A stretch of DNA of 64,000 nt from Pseudomonas grimontii (GTDB lineage: Bacteria; Pseudomonadota; Gammaproteobacteria; Pseudomonadales; Pseudomonadaceae), in the NCBI RefSeq assembly GCF_007858185.1, contig NZ_VFES01000008.1, positions 124,001-188,000 on the forward strand, read 5' to 3'. Below are positions 1 through 9,047 of the stretch, piece after piece. Both the position numbers and the translations under genes were made by a program. How positions within the stretch are numbered: the first letter of the stretch is position 1; every line of letters begins with the position of its first letter. The notes under the pieces were generated by a model that had not been told where the DNA came from, did not search any database, and was given only the letters and a program-made list of their open reading frames with translations.

Positions 1-765
1 CATACCGCCGGCAATGTCGATCGAGGCCGCGCTGATAAAACTGGCATATTCGCTGGCTAGGAAAAGTGCCATGCCCGCCACGTCTTCTGGCTTGCCGTAG
101 CGCCCGAGCGGCACGACTTTCATCACCATGGCATCGAACTCCTCACGACTGACACCCGGCCCCATTTCCTTGTAGTGACGGTCCCATTGGCCGGTGTCGA
201 TCCAGCCCATGTTCAGGCTGTTGACCAGGATGTTGTCCTTGGGCAGCGACATGCCCAAAGAGCGGGAGAGGGCGATGCACGATGCGCGGTTGATCACCGA
301 AGGAATGCCGTCGGGCGTAGGAATCGCGCCGGCGAGGGCATTGATTTCGATGATTCGCCCCCAGCGCTGTTCGCGCATGAACGGCACCACGGCCTGGACG
401 AAACGGAAGTGGCCCATCTGCAGAATGTTGGCGTGTTCGAGGATGACCTCGGGTGTCAGGGTATCGAGATTGCCGCCACGACCTTGACCGGCGTTGTTCA
501 CCAGCACATCGACACCGCCCCAGGCGTGTGCAACTTCCGCCACGAAAGCTTTGACACCATCACTGTCGGTGACGTCGACCGCACGGGCTATGACCGCCTG
601 GGCATGCTGCGAGAGCTCCTCTCCGGCTTCGCGGACGGCTGACTCGCTGCGGGCGCAAATCGCTACGCGCGCCCCTTCCGCCGCGAACGCCCGGGCGATG
701 GCCAGGCCGATGCCCCGGGACGCGCCCGTAATGATTACGCGCTTGCCACTCAAATCAATGTTCAT
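1..765 (-). CDS. SDR-family protein, catalytic residues not conserved (3' end outside window)
   Basis: Short-chain dehydrogenase/reductase reading off the left window edge. The start is ATG at 765, preceded by a good ribosome binding site (AGGAG on the minus strand). The nucleotide-binding motif TGASRGIG follows beta strand 1 and the NNAG motif is present. The canonical YxxxK is missing: aligned with normal SDRs the segment reads SVINRASC, giving Ser in place of Tyr and Arg in place of Lys, and the upstream catalytic Ser is Ala in EINALAG. It may be a non-dehydrogenase SDR or a highly specialised one. It is divergent from the 1186 operon and shares its control region. Confidence 0.85.
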   Translation of the reverse strand, partial: MNIDLSGKRVIITGASRGIGLAIARAFAAEGARVAICARSESAVREAGEELSQHAQAVIARAVDVTDSDGVKAFVAEVAHAWGGVDVLVNNAGQGRGGNLDTLTPEVILEHANILQMGHFRFVQAVVPFMREQRWGRIIEINALAGAIPTPDGIPSVINRASCIALSRSLGMSLPKDNILVNSLNMGWIDTGQWDRHYKEMGPGVSREEFDAMVMKVVPLGRYGKPEDVAGMALFLASEYASFISAASIDIAGGM

Positions 766-887
766 GCTGGCTCCTGTTGTTTTTTTTCTGCCGGTTCAAC
801 TGCCGTTTTTCATGCCGGACACGCCGAATTCAAGGGGTGTGTCGGAGCTATTGAAAGCCCAAAGGTGAAAAGCGTCAAAGATTATTT

Positions 888-910
888 GAACGTTTATGTA
901 TTTTGTGTGC
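888..910 (+). promoter_or_regulatory. GNACA-N13-TGTNC dyad, putative operator
   Basis: GAACG-N13-TGTGC matches, with one deviating base in the left arm, the spaced dyad seen in front of the dit transcription units at 22442, 29599, 31439, 34459, 38252 and 44355. It lies upstream of the divergent SDR and DUF1302 genes. This is the weakest-context member and was found by eye. Confidence 0.35.
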
Positions 911-967
911 AGTATTTAGCCTGGCATCGCCCCTGGCCGAAACTTCCCTCCAGGGAAACGGGTTAGA

Positions 968-985
968 AATTCTGTATATAGAATT
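968..985. promoter_or_regulatory. Perfect palindrome ATTCT-N6-AGAAT, putative DitR operator
   Basis: AATTCT-GTATAT-AGAATT is an 18-base dyad with 6-base perfect arms and a 6-base centre. The same ATTCT-N6-AGAAT core occurs at 22210-22231 and directly upstream of the IclR regulator gene at 27121-27138. That distribution suggests one regulator, most simply the IclR protein DitR, binds all three. Binding itself is inference. Confidence 0.5.
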
Positions 986-1185
986 GAAATCTTTATGTGG
1001 AATTGTTGGCTCTGATCCGTTACGGTGGCTTTCAGCTGAGGAGGAAAGTGGTCCTGGAGCGTGCCAGGCCTCTTGAGCGGACTGTCCAGGCGAGACTTGC
1101 AACGATCCTGTAGGGTTTGCAGATCGTTGCAATGACTGCTTGAACGCACATAACGACTGAACAATAAAAATAAAAGGTAGTGTGT

Positions 1186-2847
1186 ATGAAACAGAAGACC
1201 AAGCAGGGTCGGCGGGTGCTGACTCAAGGTGCGCTGACACTGTTGATGGTTGGCAGTGCACAGGGTTTGATGGCGGCCTCGTTCGACATGTCGAACCCAG
1301 ACTACCGCGTGCGTTGGGACAATACGGTCCGTTACAACCTGGGTATGCGGACCGACAGTCAAGACCACCGCATCATGAATACGCCGAACTACGACGAGTC
1401 GGACGGGAAGTTCGATAAAGGCGATATTGTTACAAATCGTCTCGATCTGTTCAGTGAATTCGACTTTTCCTACCTGAACGACTGGGGTGCACGACTCAGT
1501 GCTGCCGCCTGGTTTGACCAGGCGTACCACGACGATACGGTGAGCAGTAACATCCCGGGTTACGCCACCAGCTATCACAACAACAAGTACAGCAGTGAAG
1601 TCGATCGCTACATGAACGGGCCTTCGGGCGAGATTCTCGATGCGTTCGTCTGGCGCAACTTCAACATCGGCGACACGCCGGTCAACGTGAAAGTCGGTCG
1701 CCATACCAACTACTGGGGTGAAGGCCTGCTCTTTGGCGCGCACGCCGTGTCTTACTCTCAAGCTCCGAGCGATGGCGTTAAAGCCTCCACCAGCCCGGGT
1801 ATCGAAACCAAGGAAGTGTTCCTGCCTGTCGGGCAAGTGTCGGCCAAGGCGCAAGTTACCGACCGACTCTCGGTAGCTGCTCAATACTTCTATGAGTGGG
1901 AGCCAACCCGTATCCCTTTTGGTGGCACCTATTTCGGCGGCGCCGACCCACTGTTCGAAGGTCCGGACCAGCTGCCGCTGGCCGCCAACGGCGCCACCCT
2001 GCAGCGTCAGGATTCGCGCTTCGGTCGTGACGGCAAGAACTGGGGTGTGATGGGCAAACTCAACGTCGAAGAAATCGAATCGACCTTCGGCGCCTACTAC
2101 CGTCAGTTCGACGACTACCAGCCTTGGCTGGCTCCGCAGGTCAAAGCGGCATTGGGTTCCTATCGCGTGGTTTACCCACGTGGCGTGAAGCTCGCGGGCC
2201 TCAGCTTCGCCCGGGTCTTCAATACCGTGGCGGTGGGTTCCGAGCTGTCCTACCGCATGGGCGGCGCGTTGAACGCCACCGGTGTCAGCGCTCTGGATGA
2301 TGAAGGTCCTCGCGGTGACACGATCCACTTTATTGCCAACGCCGTTTACGGCGTGCCACGTAACTTCATTTCGGATAACGCCACGCTGGTCGGTGAATTC
2401 GCCTACAGCCATTTGCAACGCGTGACGGAACATGAAGAACTGTACAAGGGCGTCGGTACGGCGGCCTGCACCAATGGCAGAACCCCGGGCATTCCAGATT
2501 CGGGCAGCGAGTCCGATGGCTGTTCGTCGAAGAACTACTACGCCGTTGCCGTGAACTACACGCCACAGTACATTTCGATCTTTCCGTCCTGGGACCTGGA
2601 TGTTCCGTTGACCGTTAACTACGGTCTGCATGGCAACGCGCCCACGGCGGGTGGCGGGAACGAAGGCGCGCTGTCTTACTCGATCGGGCTGAAAGCTACC
2701 TACGCTCAACTCTATGAGTTCGGGCTGCGTTACGCCGACACCAAGGCACAACCCAAGAATCTGGCGAACGGCACCGTGGCCGGTAACGGCCCAGTGGGTG
2801 GTACCGACCGCGGGTGGCTGGCGTTTACCTTCAAGACCTCCTTCTGA
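1186..2847 (+). CDS. DUF1302 family outer-membrane beta-barrel protein
   Basis: 553 residues. The start is ATG 1186; an in-frame GTG two codons upstream is less likely. A signal peptide of about 30 residues (hydrophobic stretch LTLLMVGSAQGLMA) is followed by a long beta-rich, aromatic and Gly/Asn-rich sequence ending in a C-terminal Phe, a hallmark of Gram-negative outer-membrane barrels. DUF1302 proteins are commonly found next to DUF1329 proteins in clusters for hydrophobic aromatic, terpenoid or steroid substrates, and the next gene here is a DUF1329 protein. A role in uptake or handling of a hydrophobic substrate at the outer membrane is inferred; the biochemical function is not established. 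First gene of the operon running to 12417. Confidence 0.85.
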   Translation: MKQKTKQGRRVLTQGALTLLMVGSAQGLMAASFDMSNPDYRVRWDNTVRYNLGMRTDSQDHRIMNTPNYDESDGKFDKGDIVTNRLDLFSEFDFSYLNDWGARLSAAAWFDQAYHDDTVSSNIPGYATSYHNNKYSSEVDRYMNGPSGEILDAFVWRNFNIGDTPVNVKVGRHTNYWGEGLLFGAHAVSYSQAPSDGVKASTSPGIETKEVFLPVGQVSAKAQVTDRLSVAAQYFYEWEPTRIPFGGTYFGGADPLFEGPDQLPLAANGATLQRQDSRFGRDGKNWGVMGKLNVEEIESTFGAYYRQFDDYQPWLAPQVKAALGSYRVVYPRGVKLAGLSFARVFNTVAVGSELSYRMGGALNATGVSALDDEGPRGDTIHFIANAVYGVPRNFISDNATLVGEFAYSHLQRVTEHEELYKGVGTAACTNGRTPGIPDSGSESDGCSSKNYYAVAVNYTPQYISIFPSWDLDVPLTVNYGLHGNAPTAGGGNEGALSYSIGLKATYAQLYEFGLRYADTKAQPKNLANGTVAGNGPVGGTDRGWLAFTFKTSF

Positions 2848-2877
2848 CAAATACAACAAGAATCGGAGAATGTGTTC

Positions 2878-4236
2878 ATGAAACGACAACTTGCCCTATC
2901 CATTGCCCTGATGAGCATGGCCACCTACACCCTGGCAGCCGGTGACGCTTCGGAGCTGGGTAAAACGCTTACCCCGTTCGGGGCGATCAAGGCGGGGAAC
3001 GCCGAGGGCACCATTCCGGCCTATGACGGCGGACTGACCAAGGCACCGGCCGGCTTCGTACCGGACAGCGGGTTCTGGGTCGACCCGTTCAAGGATGAAA
3101 AACCACTGTTTCGCATTGATGCGAAAAACGTCGACCAGTACGCGGACAAACTCAGTGAAGGGCAAAAGACCCTGATCAAGAAGTACCCGACCTATTACAT
3201 CGACATTTACCCGAGCCACCGTACGACGGCCTATCCCCAGGCCGTACTCGATGCCACCGTGCGTAATGGCAGCAGCTGCCAGATCCAGAAAGACGGCCTG
3301 GCGGTCGATCCGTCCTGCCGTGGCGGCTTGCCGTTCCCGATCCCGAAGACCGGCAACGAAGTGATGTGGAACCAACAGGTGCGCTACAAGATAGGCACCG
3401 GCTACTCGACCACGTCTTCGTCCAATAGCTGGGTAGTCGACGCCAACGGCTCGATCACCAAGACCGCCGAACAGGCGACGTTCGAAGAAACTCCGTACTA
3501 CCAGGTGACTCAAACGGATCGCGATCCGCTGATGTATGCACGGGTGTTCTCACGCAATGACTATCCGGCCCGGCGCTCCGGTGAAGTGGTGGTGCTCACT
3601 GACTTCCTCGATCCGTTGGCAAAGGCCCGTCGTTCGTTCAGTTATTCCCCAGGCCAGCGCCGGGTAAAACTGGCACCGGAATTTGCATTCGATACACCCG
3701 TGGCCAGCCAGGGCGGTGTGACGTTGTTCGACGAACTGCAAATGTTCTCCGGCAGCCAGGACCGCTTTGACTACAAGCTGGTTGGTCGCAAGGAAATGTA
3801 CATCCCCTACAACGCTTACAAATTCTACTTTGGCGTCGGTAAGCAGGAAGATCAGTTCATGCCGCACCACGCCAACCCGGCGAACGAGCGTTGGGAGCTG
3901 CACCGGGTGTGGGTCGTGGAAGCGACGTTGAAGCCGGGCATGCGCCACGTCTACAGCAAACGCACTTACTACCTGGATGAAGATACTTTCGGCATCGGCC
4001 TGTATGACGCCTGGGACAAGAGCGGCGCGCTGTATCGCTCGATCTTCCTCAGCGGCGTCCAGCTCTACGACAAAAACATTCCCTACAACGTGAAAAACGT
4101 CGTGTATGACTTCAACAAAGGCATGTACGCGCTGCTCAACGATGGTTTGAAAGGCGGCTACAAGTTCATCGACAAACCACTCTCCGAGCGTGACATGAAT
4201 CCTGAAGCCATTGTGGCTCGGGTCACCCAGCGCTGA
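2878..4236 (+). CDS. DUF1329 family periplasmic/outer-membrane protein
   Basis: 452 residues. ATG 2878 is chosen over GTG 2872 because GGAGAA at 2865-2870 sits at proper spacing. There is an N-terminal signal peptide (about 20 residues, ending TLAAG). The body contains the family's Tyr/Trp-rich segments such as YNAYKFYFG and RHVYSKRTYYLDED. DUF1329 proteins are thought to have a LolA/LolB-like half-barrel fold that could carry a lipid-like ligand. Paired here with the DUF1302 barrel, it is a candidate periplasmic shuttle for a hydrophobic diterpenoid. The partnership is supported by adjacency; the ligand is inferred. Confidence 0.85.
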   Translation: MKRQLALSIALMSMATYTLAAGDASELGKTLTPFGAIKAGNAEGTIPAYDGGLTKAPAGFVPDSGFWVDPFKDEKPLFRIDAKNVDQYADKLSEGQKTLIKKYPTYYIDIYPSHRTTAYPQAVLDATVRNGSSCQIQKDGLAVDPSCRGGLPFPIPKTGNEVMWNQQVRYKIGTGYSTTSSSNSWVVDANGSITKTAEQATFEETPYYQVTQTDRDPLMYARVFSRNDYPARRSGEVVVLTDFLDPLAKARRSFSYSPGQRRVKLAPEFAFDTPVASQGGVTLFDELQMFSGSQDRFDYKLVGRKEMYIPYNAYKFYFGVGKQEDQFMPHHANPANERWELHRVWVVEATLKPGMRHVYSKRTYYLDEDTFGIGLYDAWDKSGALYRSIFLSGVQLYDKNIPYNVKNVVYDFNKGMYALLNDGLKGGYKFIDKPLSERDMNPEAIVARVTQR

Positions 4237-4244
4237 TGTGATTT

Positions 4245-4296
4245 CACCTGTCCTGCCTGCCGGTTTGCGCATCAAGCCGGGCAGGCAGAACAGGTG
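4245..4296 (+). repeat. Long intergenic hairpin within the operon
   Basis: Arms CACCTGT.CTGCCTGC and GCAGGCAG.ACAGGTG pair with one mismatch around a 20-base centre that itself starts CCGG and ends CCGG. There is no T-run, so it is more likely an mRNA stability or processing element between the DUF1329 and YCF48-like genes than a terminator. Confidence 0.45.
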
Positions 4297-4331
4297 GGTT
4301 TGCCACGCGGGATGGTTAAGGAATAAAAATA

Positions 4332-5462
4332 ATGACTAGCCCTTGCCCTGCTTCTTTTCTTCTTTCTACTTCGCGCCTGCTCCTGGCTGTCGCGTTGACG
4401 GTCGGCGCGAGCTCATTGCTGACGACGCCTGCCTACAGCGCCGTCGCGTTGTCGGCCGATTCGCTCGACGTGCCGGCGCAGCGGGTCGATGAACACCTGC
4501 CCGCACCTTTGCTGTCGGTCGCCACGGCAGGCAACACGATGATCGGCGTCGGCCTGCACGGGTTGATCCAGCGCTCCACCGATGAAGGCCGCACCTGGCA
4601 ACAGGTCGCTAGCCCGGTGTCTAGCGATCTGGTGCAAGTACGGTTTCGCGGCGAGCGTGATGGCTGGATCGTCGGTCACGATGCGGTGGTCATGCACACC
4701 ACCGATGGCGGTGACAGCTGGCAAGTGCAACTCGACGGGCGCCGCCTGTTGACCTTGCTTAACGCTTACTACCGCCCTCGCGCTGAACAAGGCGATGAAG
4801 TCGCCGCCCAGATGCTCAAGGAAGTAGCGATGGCCGCCAGTACCTCGGCGACGCCGGACGTATTGGCCGCACCCTTTCTCGATGTGATGTTCGATGAGCA
4901 CGGCAACGGATTTGCAGTGGGTGCCTTCGGCATGTTGTTGCACAGCACGGATGACGGCCAGAACTGGCAGCCGTGGACCGAGCGCAGTGACAACGATCGG
5001 CGCATGCACCTGTATGGCCTGGCGGAACATGCGGGCATTTTTTACATCGGCGGTGAGCAGGGTCTGCTGCTGCGGCTGGATGGTCAGCAACAACGTTTCG
5101 TGAAAATCGATACGCCCTACACCGGCACTTACTTTGGCGTCCGCGCCTTCGACGGTCTGCTGCTGGCGTACGGACTGCGCGGCAACCTGTTTGCCAGCCG
5201 TGATGACGGCCAGCAATGGCAGCCTGTGGCAACCAATCTCAATAGCAGCCTGGTCAGCATTGTCGAGCAGGGTGATGCCTTGATCGTCGTGAGCCAGGGT
5301 GGGCAACTGGTCAGTGTTGACCGGCAGAGTTTGCAGGTCACCCCGCTGGCAGATGCGCGGGTAGGCGAGGTGTATGCAGCCAGTGCCACCAAACAGGCTG
5401 GGAGCCTGCTTGTCACGCGCTTCAGCGGCGCCAAGGTCATCGATATCGCCCAGGCCAACTAA
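4332..5462 (+). CDS. YCF48/BNR-repeat beta-propeller protein, exported
   Basis: 376 residues. ATG 4332 is preceded by AAGGA. A signal peptide covers about residues 1-37 (leucine/alanine-rich, ending AYSA). It contains four Asp-box type repeats (RSTDEGRTW, HTTDGGDSW, HSTDDGQNW, ASRDDGQQW) spaced along the chain, typical of YCF48-like/BNR beta-propellers. Such proteins frequently precede an RND/MMPL gene in bacterial clusters for hydrophobic compounds, as here. It is probably an accessory or assembly factor of the envelope module; no enzymatic activity is implied. Confidence 0.8.
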   Translation: MTSPCPASFLLSTSRLLLAVALTVGASSLLTTPAYSAVALSADSLDVPAQRVDEHLPAPLLSVATAGNTMIGVGLHGLIQRSTDEGRTWQQVASPVSSDLVQVRFRGERDGWIVGHDAVVMHTTDGGDSWQVQLDGRRLLTLLNAYYRPRAEQGDEVAAQMLKEVAMAASTSATPDVLAAPFLDVMFDEHGNGFAVGAFGMLLHSTDDGQNWQPWTERSDNDRRMHLYGLAEHAGIFYIGGEQGLLLRLDGQQQRFVKIDTPYTGTYFGVRAFDGLLLAYGLRGNLFASRDDGQQWQPVATNLNSSLVSIVEQGDALIVVSQGGQLVSVDRQSLQVTPLADARVGEVYAASATKQAGSLLVTRFSGAKVIDIAQAN

Positions 5463-5497
5463 AGCCCTCGGCACGATTCCCCTACGAGAAAGAAAAA

Positions 5498-8029
5498 ATG
5501 GTCGAGCAAAAATTCAACAGCGGGATGCCAGTGATTGCCAACCTGGAGGACTTTGACAAAAACTCCGGTGGCTGGTTTGAACGGGTCATATTCCGTCATC
5601 GCATGGTGGTTGTCGTTGCCTGCTTGCTCGCCACCGTGGTGTTGGGCTTCTTTGCTACAAGGCTTCAGGTGAATGCCAGCTTCGAGAAAATGATTCCCAG
5701 CTCCAGCCCGTACATCAAGAATTACCTGGCCTATAAAAACCAGTTGCCAGGCCTGGGTAACAGCATTCGCGTCGTGGTGGAAAACAAATCCGGTGATATC
5801 TACGACGCCGACTATCTGCTGGCGCTGCAAAAGGTCAACGACACCCTGTACCTGATTCCGGGAATCGACCGTTCCTGGATGAAATCGCTGTGGATGCCCA
5901 TCGTTCGCTGGAAAGAAGTGACGGAGGAGGGCATTGATGGCGGTGCGGTCATGCCATCGGATTACGACGGCAGCGACAAGTCGATCAAGGCCTTGCGCCG
6001 CAACATCATGCGCTCCGGGATCATTGGCAACCTGGTGGCTAACGACGGCCAGTCGAGCATGATCGTCGCGCCGCTGCTCGATACCAATCCGCAGACCGGA
6101 CAACCCCTGGATTACGGTGATTTTTCCAAGCAACTGGAAGCGCAGATTCGCTCGCTGGAAAGTGACAAGGTTGGCATCCACATTGTCGGTTTCAGCAAGC
6201 TGGTGGGCGACCTGATCGACGGCCTGTATTCGGTCATGCTGTTCTTTGGCGCATCGGTGCTGATCGCCGGATTGTTCGTCTATTTCTATACCCGCTGCCT
6301 GCGCAGCACGTTGCTGCTGGTGAGCGTGGCGGTGGCGGGGGTGGTGTGGCTGCTGGGTTTGATGCAAATCCTCGGCTACGAGCTGGACCCTTACTCGATC
6401 CTGGTGCCGTTCCTGATTTTTGCCATCGGGATTTCCCATGGCACGCAAAAAATGAACGGCATTCTTCAGGACATTGGCCGTGGCACCCATAAATACATCG
6501 CTGCACGCTATACCTTCCGCCGTTTGTTTCTCACAGGCCTGACTGCGCTCCTGACCAATATCGTTGGTTTTGCCGTGCTGGTGATCATTGATATTCCGGT
6601 GATTCGCGACCTGGCCCTGACCACCAGCATCGGTGTCGCCGTGCTGATTTTCACCAAACTGCTGCTGATTCCGGTGGCGCTGTCGTACCTGGGCGTCAGT
6701 AAGAAAGCCGCGCGTATCGCCATCGCCAAAGATCAGGCCGGCGCAGAAAACCGGGGTTTTCTCGGGCGTCTGTGGAGCGGCCTGGATCGCTTCACGGAAC
6801 GGCCGATGGCCACGGCGGTGATTGCCGTATCGCTGGTGGTGACGCTGATTGGCAGCGTGGTGATGATGCATCTCAAGGTGGGCGACCTCGATCCCGGTGC
6901 GCCGGAGTTGCGTGCGGATTCGCGCTATAACCGCGATAACGCCTACATCACTAGTCACTACGGACTTTCCAGTGACCAGTTCGTGGTCATCATGAAGACC
7001 AATGAAGATAGTTGCCGTCTATACCAGTCGTTGCAAAGCATGGACAAACTGGCCTGGCGGCTGCGCCAGACGCCCGGTGTACAGACGACCCAGTCGCTGG
7101 CCGAAACCGTGCGGATGATCAGCTCCGGCATGGCGGAAGGCAGCCCGAAATGGCTGAGCATAAGCCGTGACCAGGCGATCACCAACTCGGCGGTGGACGC
7201 GGCGATGATTTCTGCTCCGGGGATCACCAACCAGCAGTGCTCGGTCACTCCATTGATCGCCTATCTGGCCGATCACAAAGCCGACACCCTGAGCCGGGTA
7301 TTGAAGGTCTCTGAAGAATTCGCCAAGGAAAACAACACGGTCGCTGGCGCTGAACAGCCTGTGGAGTTCCTCCTGGCTGCGGGTAACGCCGGGATCGAAG
7401 CTGCCACTAACATTGAGGTAGAGAAGGGCATCATCACCATGTACCTGGCCGTGTATGGCGCTACGGCCTTGCTCTGCCTGCTGACCTTCCGCAGTTGGCG
7501 CGCAACCCTGGTGGCGCTGATTCCTTTGCTGATGACCACGATCATCTGCAAGGCGCTGATGGTCTGGTTGGGGATCGGCCTGAAAGTAGCCACCTTGCCA
7601 GTGATCGCCGTGGGTGTCGGTGTCGGCGTGGACTACGCGCTGTATCTACTCAGTGTGCAACTGGCGGTGCAGGAACGTGGCGGTAGCCTGGCGGTTGCGT
7701 ATCGCCGCTCGCTGGACTTCACCGGTCGTGTCGTTGCCCTCGTTGGCCTGACCATGGCCGCCGGGGTGATTACCTGGGCCTGGTCGCCGATCAAGTTCCA
7801 GGCGGACATGGGCATTCTGCTGACCTTCATGTTCCTGTGGAACATGCTCGGTGCGCTGGTGCTGATCCCGGCACTCTCGCATTACCTGCTCAACCCGAAA
7901 GGCAACTCCAAGGCCGGCGTGACCCTCGATCTGGAGGACGCGCGCGCGCAACAGGAACCGCGCAAACCCGCGGCCAGCGCACCTACACCCCTATTGACCG
8001 AGCTCGCCTTACCCCGGCGTGTCCGCTGA
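5498..8029 (+). CDS. RND/MMPL-type transporter
   Basis: 843 residues. One N-terminal membrane helix (about residues 33-56) is followed by a large extracytoplasmic loop and a five-to-six helix bundle. This arrangement then repeats, giving the two-fold pseudo-repeat of the RND superfamily (MMPL/Patched-like, single-gene). The gene lies 35 bases after the YCF48-like gene. RND proteins of this class move hydrophobic molecules or lipids between membrane and periplasm. With DUF1302, DUF1329 and YCF48 it forms a four-gene envelope module, most plausibly for diterpenoid import or membrane partitioning. The direction of transport cannot be read from sequence. Confidence 0.85.
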   Translation: MVEQKFNSGMPVIANLEDFDKNSGGWFERVIFRHRMVVVVACLLATVVLGFFATRLQVNASFEKMIPSSSPYIKNYLAYKNQLPGLGNSIRVVVENKSGDIYDADYLLALQKVNDTLYLIPGIDRSWMKSLWMPIVRWKEVTEEGIDGGAVMPSDYDGSDKSIKALRRNIMRSGIIGNLVANDGQSSMIVAPLLDTNPQTGQPLDYGDFSKQLEAQIRSLESDKVGIHIVGFSKLVGDLIDGLYSVMLFFGASVLIAGLFVYFYTRCLRSTLLLVSVAVAGVVWLLGLMQILGYELDPYSILVPFLIFAIGISHGTQKMNGILQDIGRGTHKYIAARYTFRRLFLTGLTALLTNIVGFAVLVIIDIPVIRDLALTTSIGVAVLIFTKLLLIPVALSYLGVSKKAARIAIAKDQAGAENRGFLGRLWSGLDRFTERPMATAVIAVSLVVTLIGSVVMMHLKVGDLDPGAPELRADSRYNRDNAYITSHYGLSSDQFVVIMKTNEDSCRLYQSLQSMDKLAWRLRQTPGVQTTQSLAETVRMISSGMAEGSPKWLSISRDQAITNSAVDAAMISAPGITNQQCSVTPLIAYLADHKADTLSRVLKVSEEFAKENNTVAGAEQPVEFLLAAGNAGIEAATNIEVEKGIITMYLAVYGATALLCLLTFRSWRATLVALIPLLMTTIICKALMVWLGIGLKVATLPVIAVGVGVGVDYALYLLSVQLAVQERGGSLAVAYRRSLDFTGRVVALVGLTMAAGVITWAWSPIKFQADMGILLTFMFLWNMLGALVLIPALSHYLLNPKGNSKAGVTLDLEDARAQQEPRKPAASAPTPLLTELALPRRVR

Positions 8030-8075
8030 CTAATAGCCGGGCACAGACCTGGCTGGCAACTGCAAGGAGAGAACA

Positions 8076-9047
8076 ATGTTCGAGTTATTGATGAGTGCCG
8101 ACATGATGGTTCCGGACCCGGACGGCATGACGGAAATGTTGGTCGACAAGCTCGGCATCTACAAACACGAACGCTGGCGCCAGGCGTTCGATAATCACCC
8201 GTACATTGCGCATTTCCTGCGGGTACACAAATCCCTCGCGGTGTCGCCTACGCGCATCGAACCGCAGTGGCACCCGGATCGGCCGAACCCCGGTGATCCG
8301 TTGTTCCATGACTTTCTGGAAAGCCTGAAAGATTTCCAGGGGCATCATCGGCCGATGATCACGCACTCCATCGTGCTGGCCCTGCACGGGGACAAGTTCG
8401 ACGCGCTGGTAGACAAACTGATGCGTCGTCGCTTGCCGTTCCGCATGGCGCAGCGCACCCCGGAAATGCCGTTCGACCGTTTGTGGCTGGGTGCTACTCC
8501 CGAGCAACCGTATTACCAACCCACTGTGGATGGCGGTTTGTGCATTGAGATCATGCCGACCGAGCCTTTGCAGATGCCGCCGGAAACCTATCAGTTGCCA
8601 CCGATGCAGCCGCGTGATCTCAAGCCCGGCGACATGGTCCGCGTCACCGCCCGTGGCTTCCTGGTACGCGACCTCGATGAAACCCTGCGTAAGGTCTCGA
8701 CCAACCTCGACTGGGAACCGAGCGGGCCGGTCGAGAGCATCGGCAGCGAAGGTTACCGCCGTGCGCGTATGGGTTTCACCGTGCCGAACAGTGCCACCCT
8801 CGATGTGCTCGAGGCGACCTACTGGAACACCGACGCCGGCCACTACGTCAATAACTGGGGGCCGGGTCCGTACTACATCCGCATCGGTGTCAACGATCTG
8901 GCTGCCAAGGCCGAGGATCTGCGGTCACGCGGCACGCGGTTCCAGTGGATCGAATCCTCAGAGGCCGTCGGCGGCCGTGCGTTGATCAAGATCGACCCAC
9001 AAGAACTCAATGGCCAGGTCTTCGAGTTCGAGGAGTGCCCTGTATGA
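8076..9047 (+). CDS. VOC (glyoxalase/bleomycin-resistance fold) family protein
   Basis: 323 residues, ATG 8076 with AAGGAG upstream. Two tandem VOC-like halves are suggested: the first includes MITHSIVLAL, and the second (from about residue 190) includes GPYYIRIGVNDLAAKAEDLRS and ends QVFEFEE. The full 2-His-1-Glu pattern of extradiol dioxygenases is not evident (the second-half position reads YYIRIGV with no His), in contrast to DitC at 23616. A lyase, isomerase or binding role is possible; the reaction is unassigned. The stop overlaps the next start (ATGA), showing translational coupling with the enoyl-CoA hydratase gene. Confidence 0.7.
   Translation: MFELLMSADMMVPDPDGMTEMLVDKLGIYKHERWRQAFDNHPYIAHFLRVHKSLAVSPTRIEPQWHPDRPNPGDPLFHDFLESLKDFQGHHRPMITHSIVLALHGDKFDALVDKLMRRRLPFRMAQRTPEMPFDRLWLGATPEQPYYQPTVDGGLCIEIMPTEPLQMPPETYQLPPMQPRDLKPGDMVRVTARGFLVRDLDETLRKVSTNLDWEPSGPVESIGSEGYRRARMGFTVPNSATLDVLEATYWNTDAGHYVNNWGPGPYYIRIGVNDLAAKAEDLRSRGTRFQWIESSEAVGGRALIKIDPQELNGQVFEFEECPV

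Larger units (their letters stand above)
766..1185. promoter_or_regulatory. Divergent control region between SDR and DUF1302 operon
   Basis: About 420 bases without a convincing gene, between two divergently transcribed units. It contains a GNACA-type dyad at 888-910 and a perfect palindrome at 968-985, both of kinds found elsewhere in the island. The stretch 880-1000 is AT-rich against its surroundings, as expected for a promoter. No transcription start can be fixed from sequence alone. Confidence 0.55.

Noticed and set aside
916..2889. Long minus-strand open frame (about 657 codons) opposite the DUF1302 gene
   Set aside because: It is antisense to a gene with a signal peptide and barrel features, has no family motif and arises from GC-rich codon bias.
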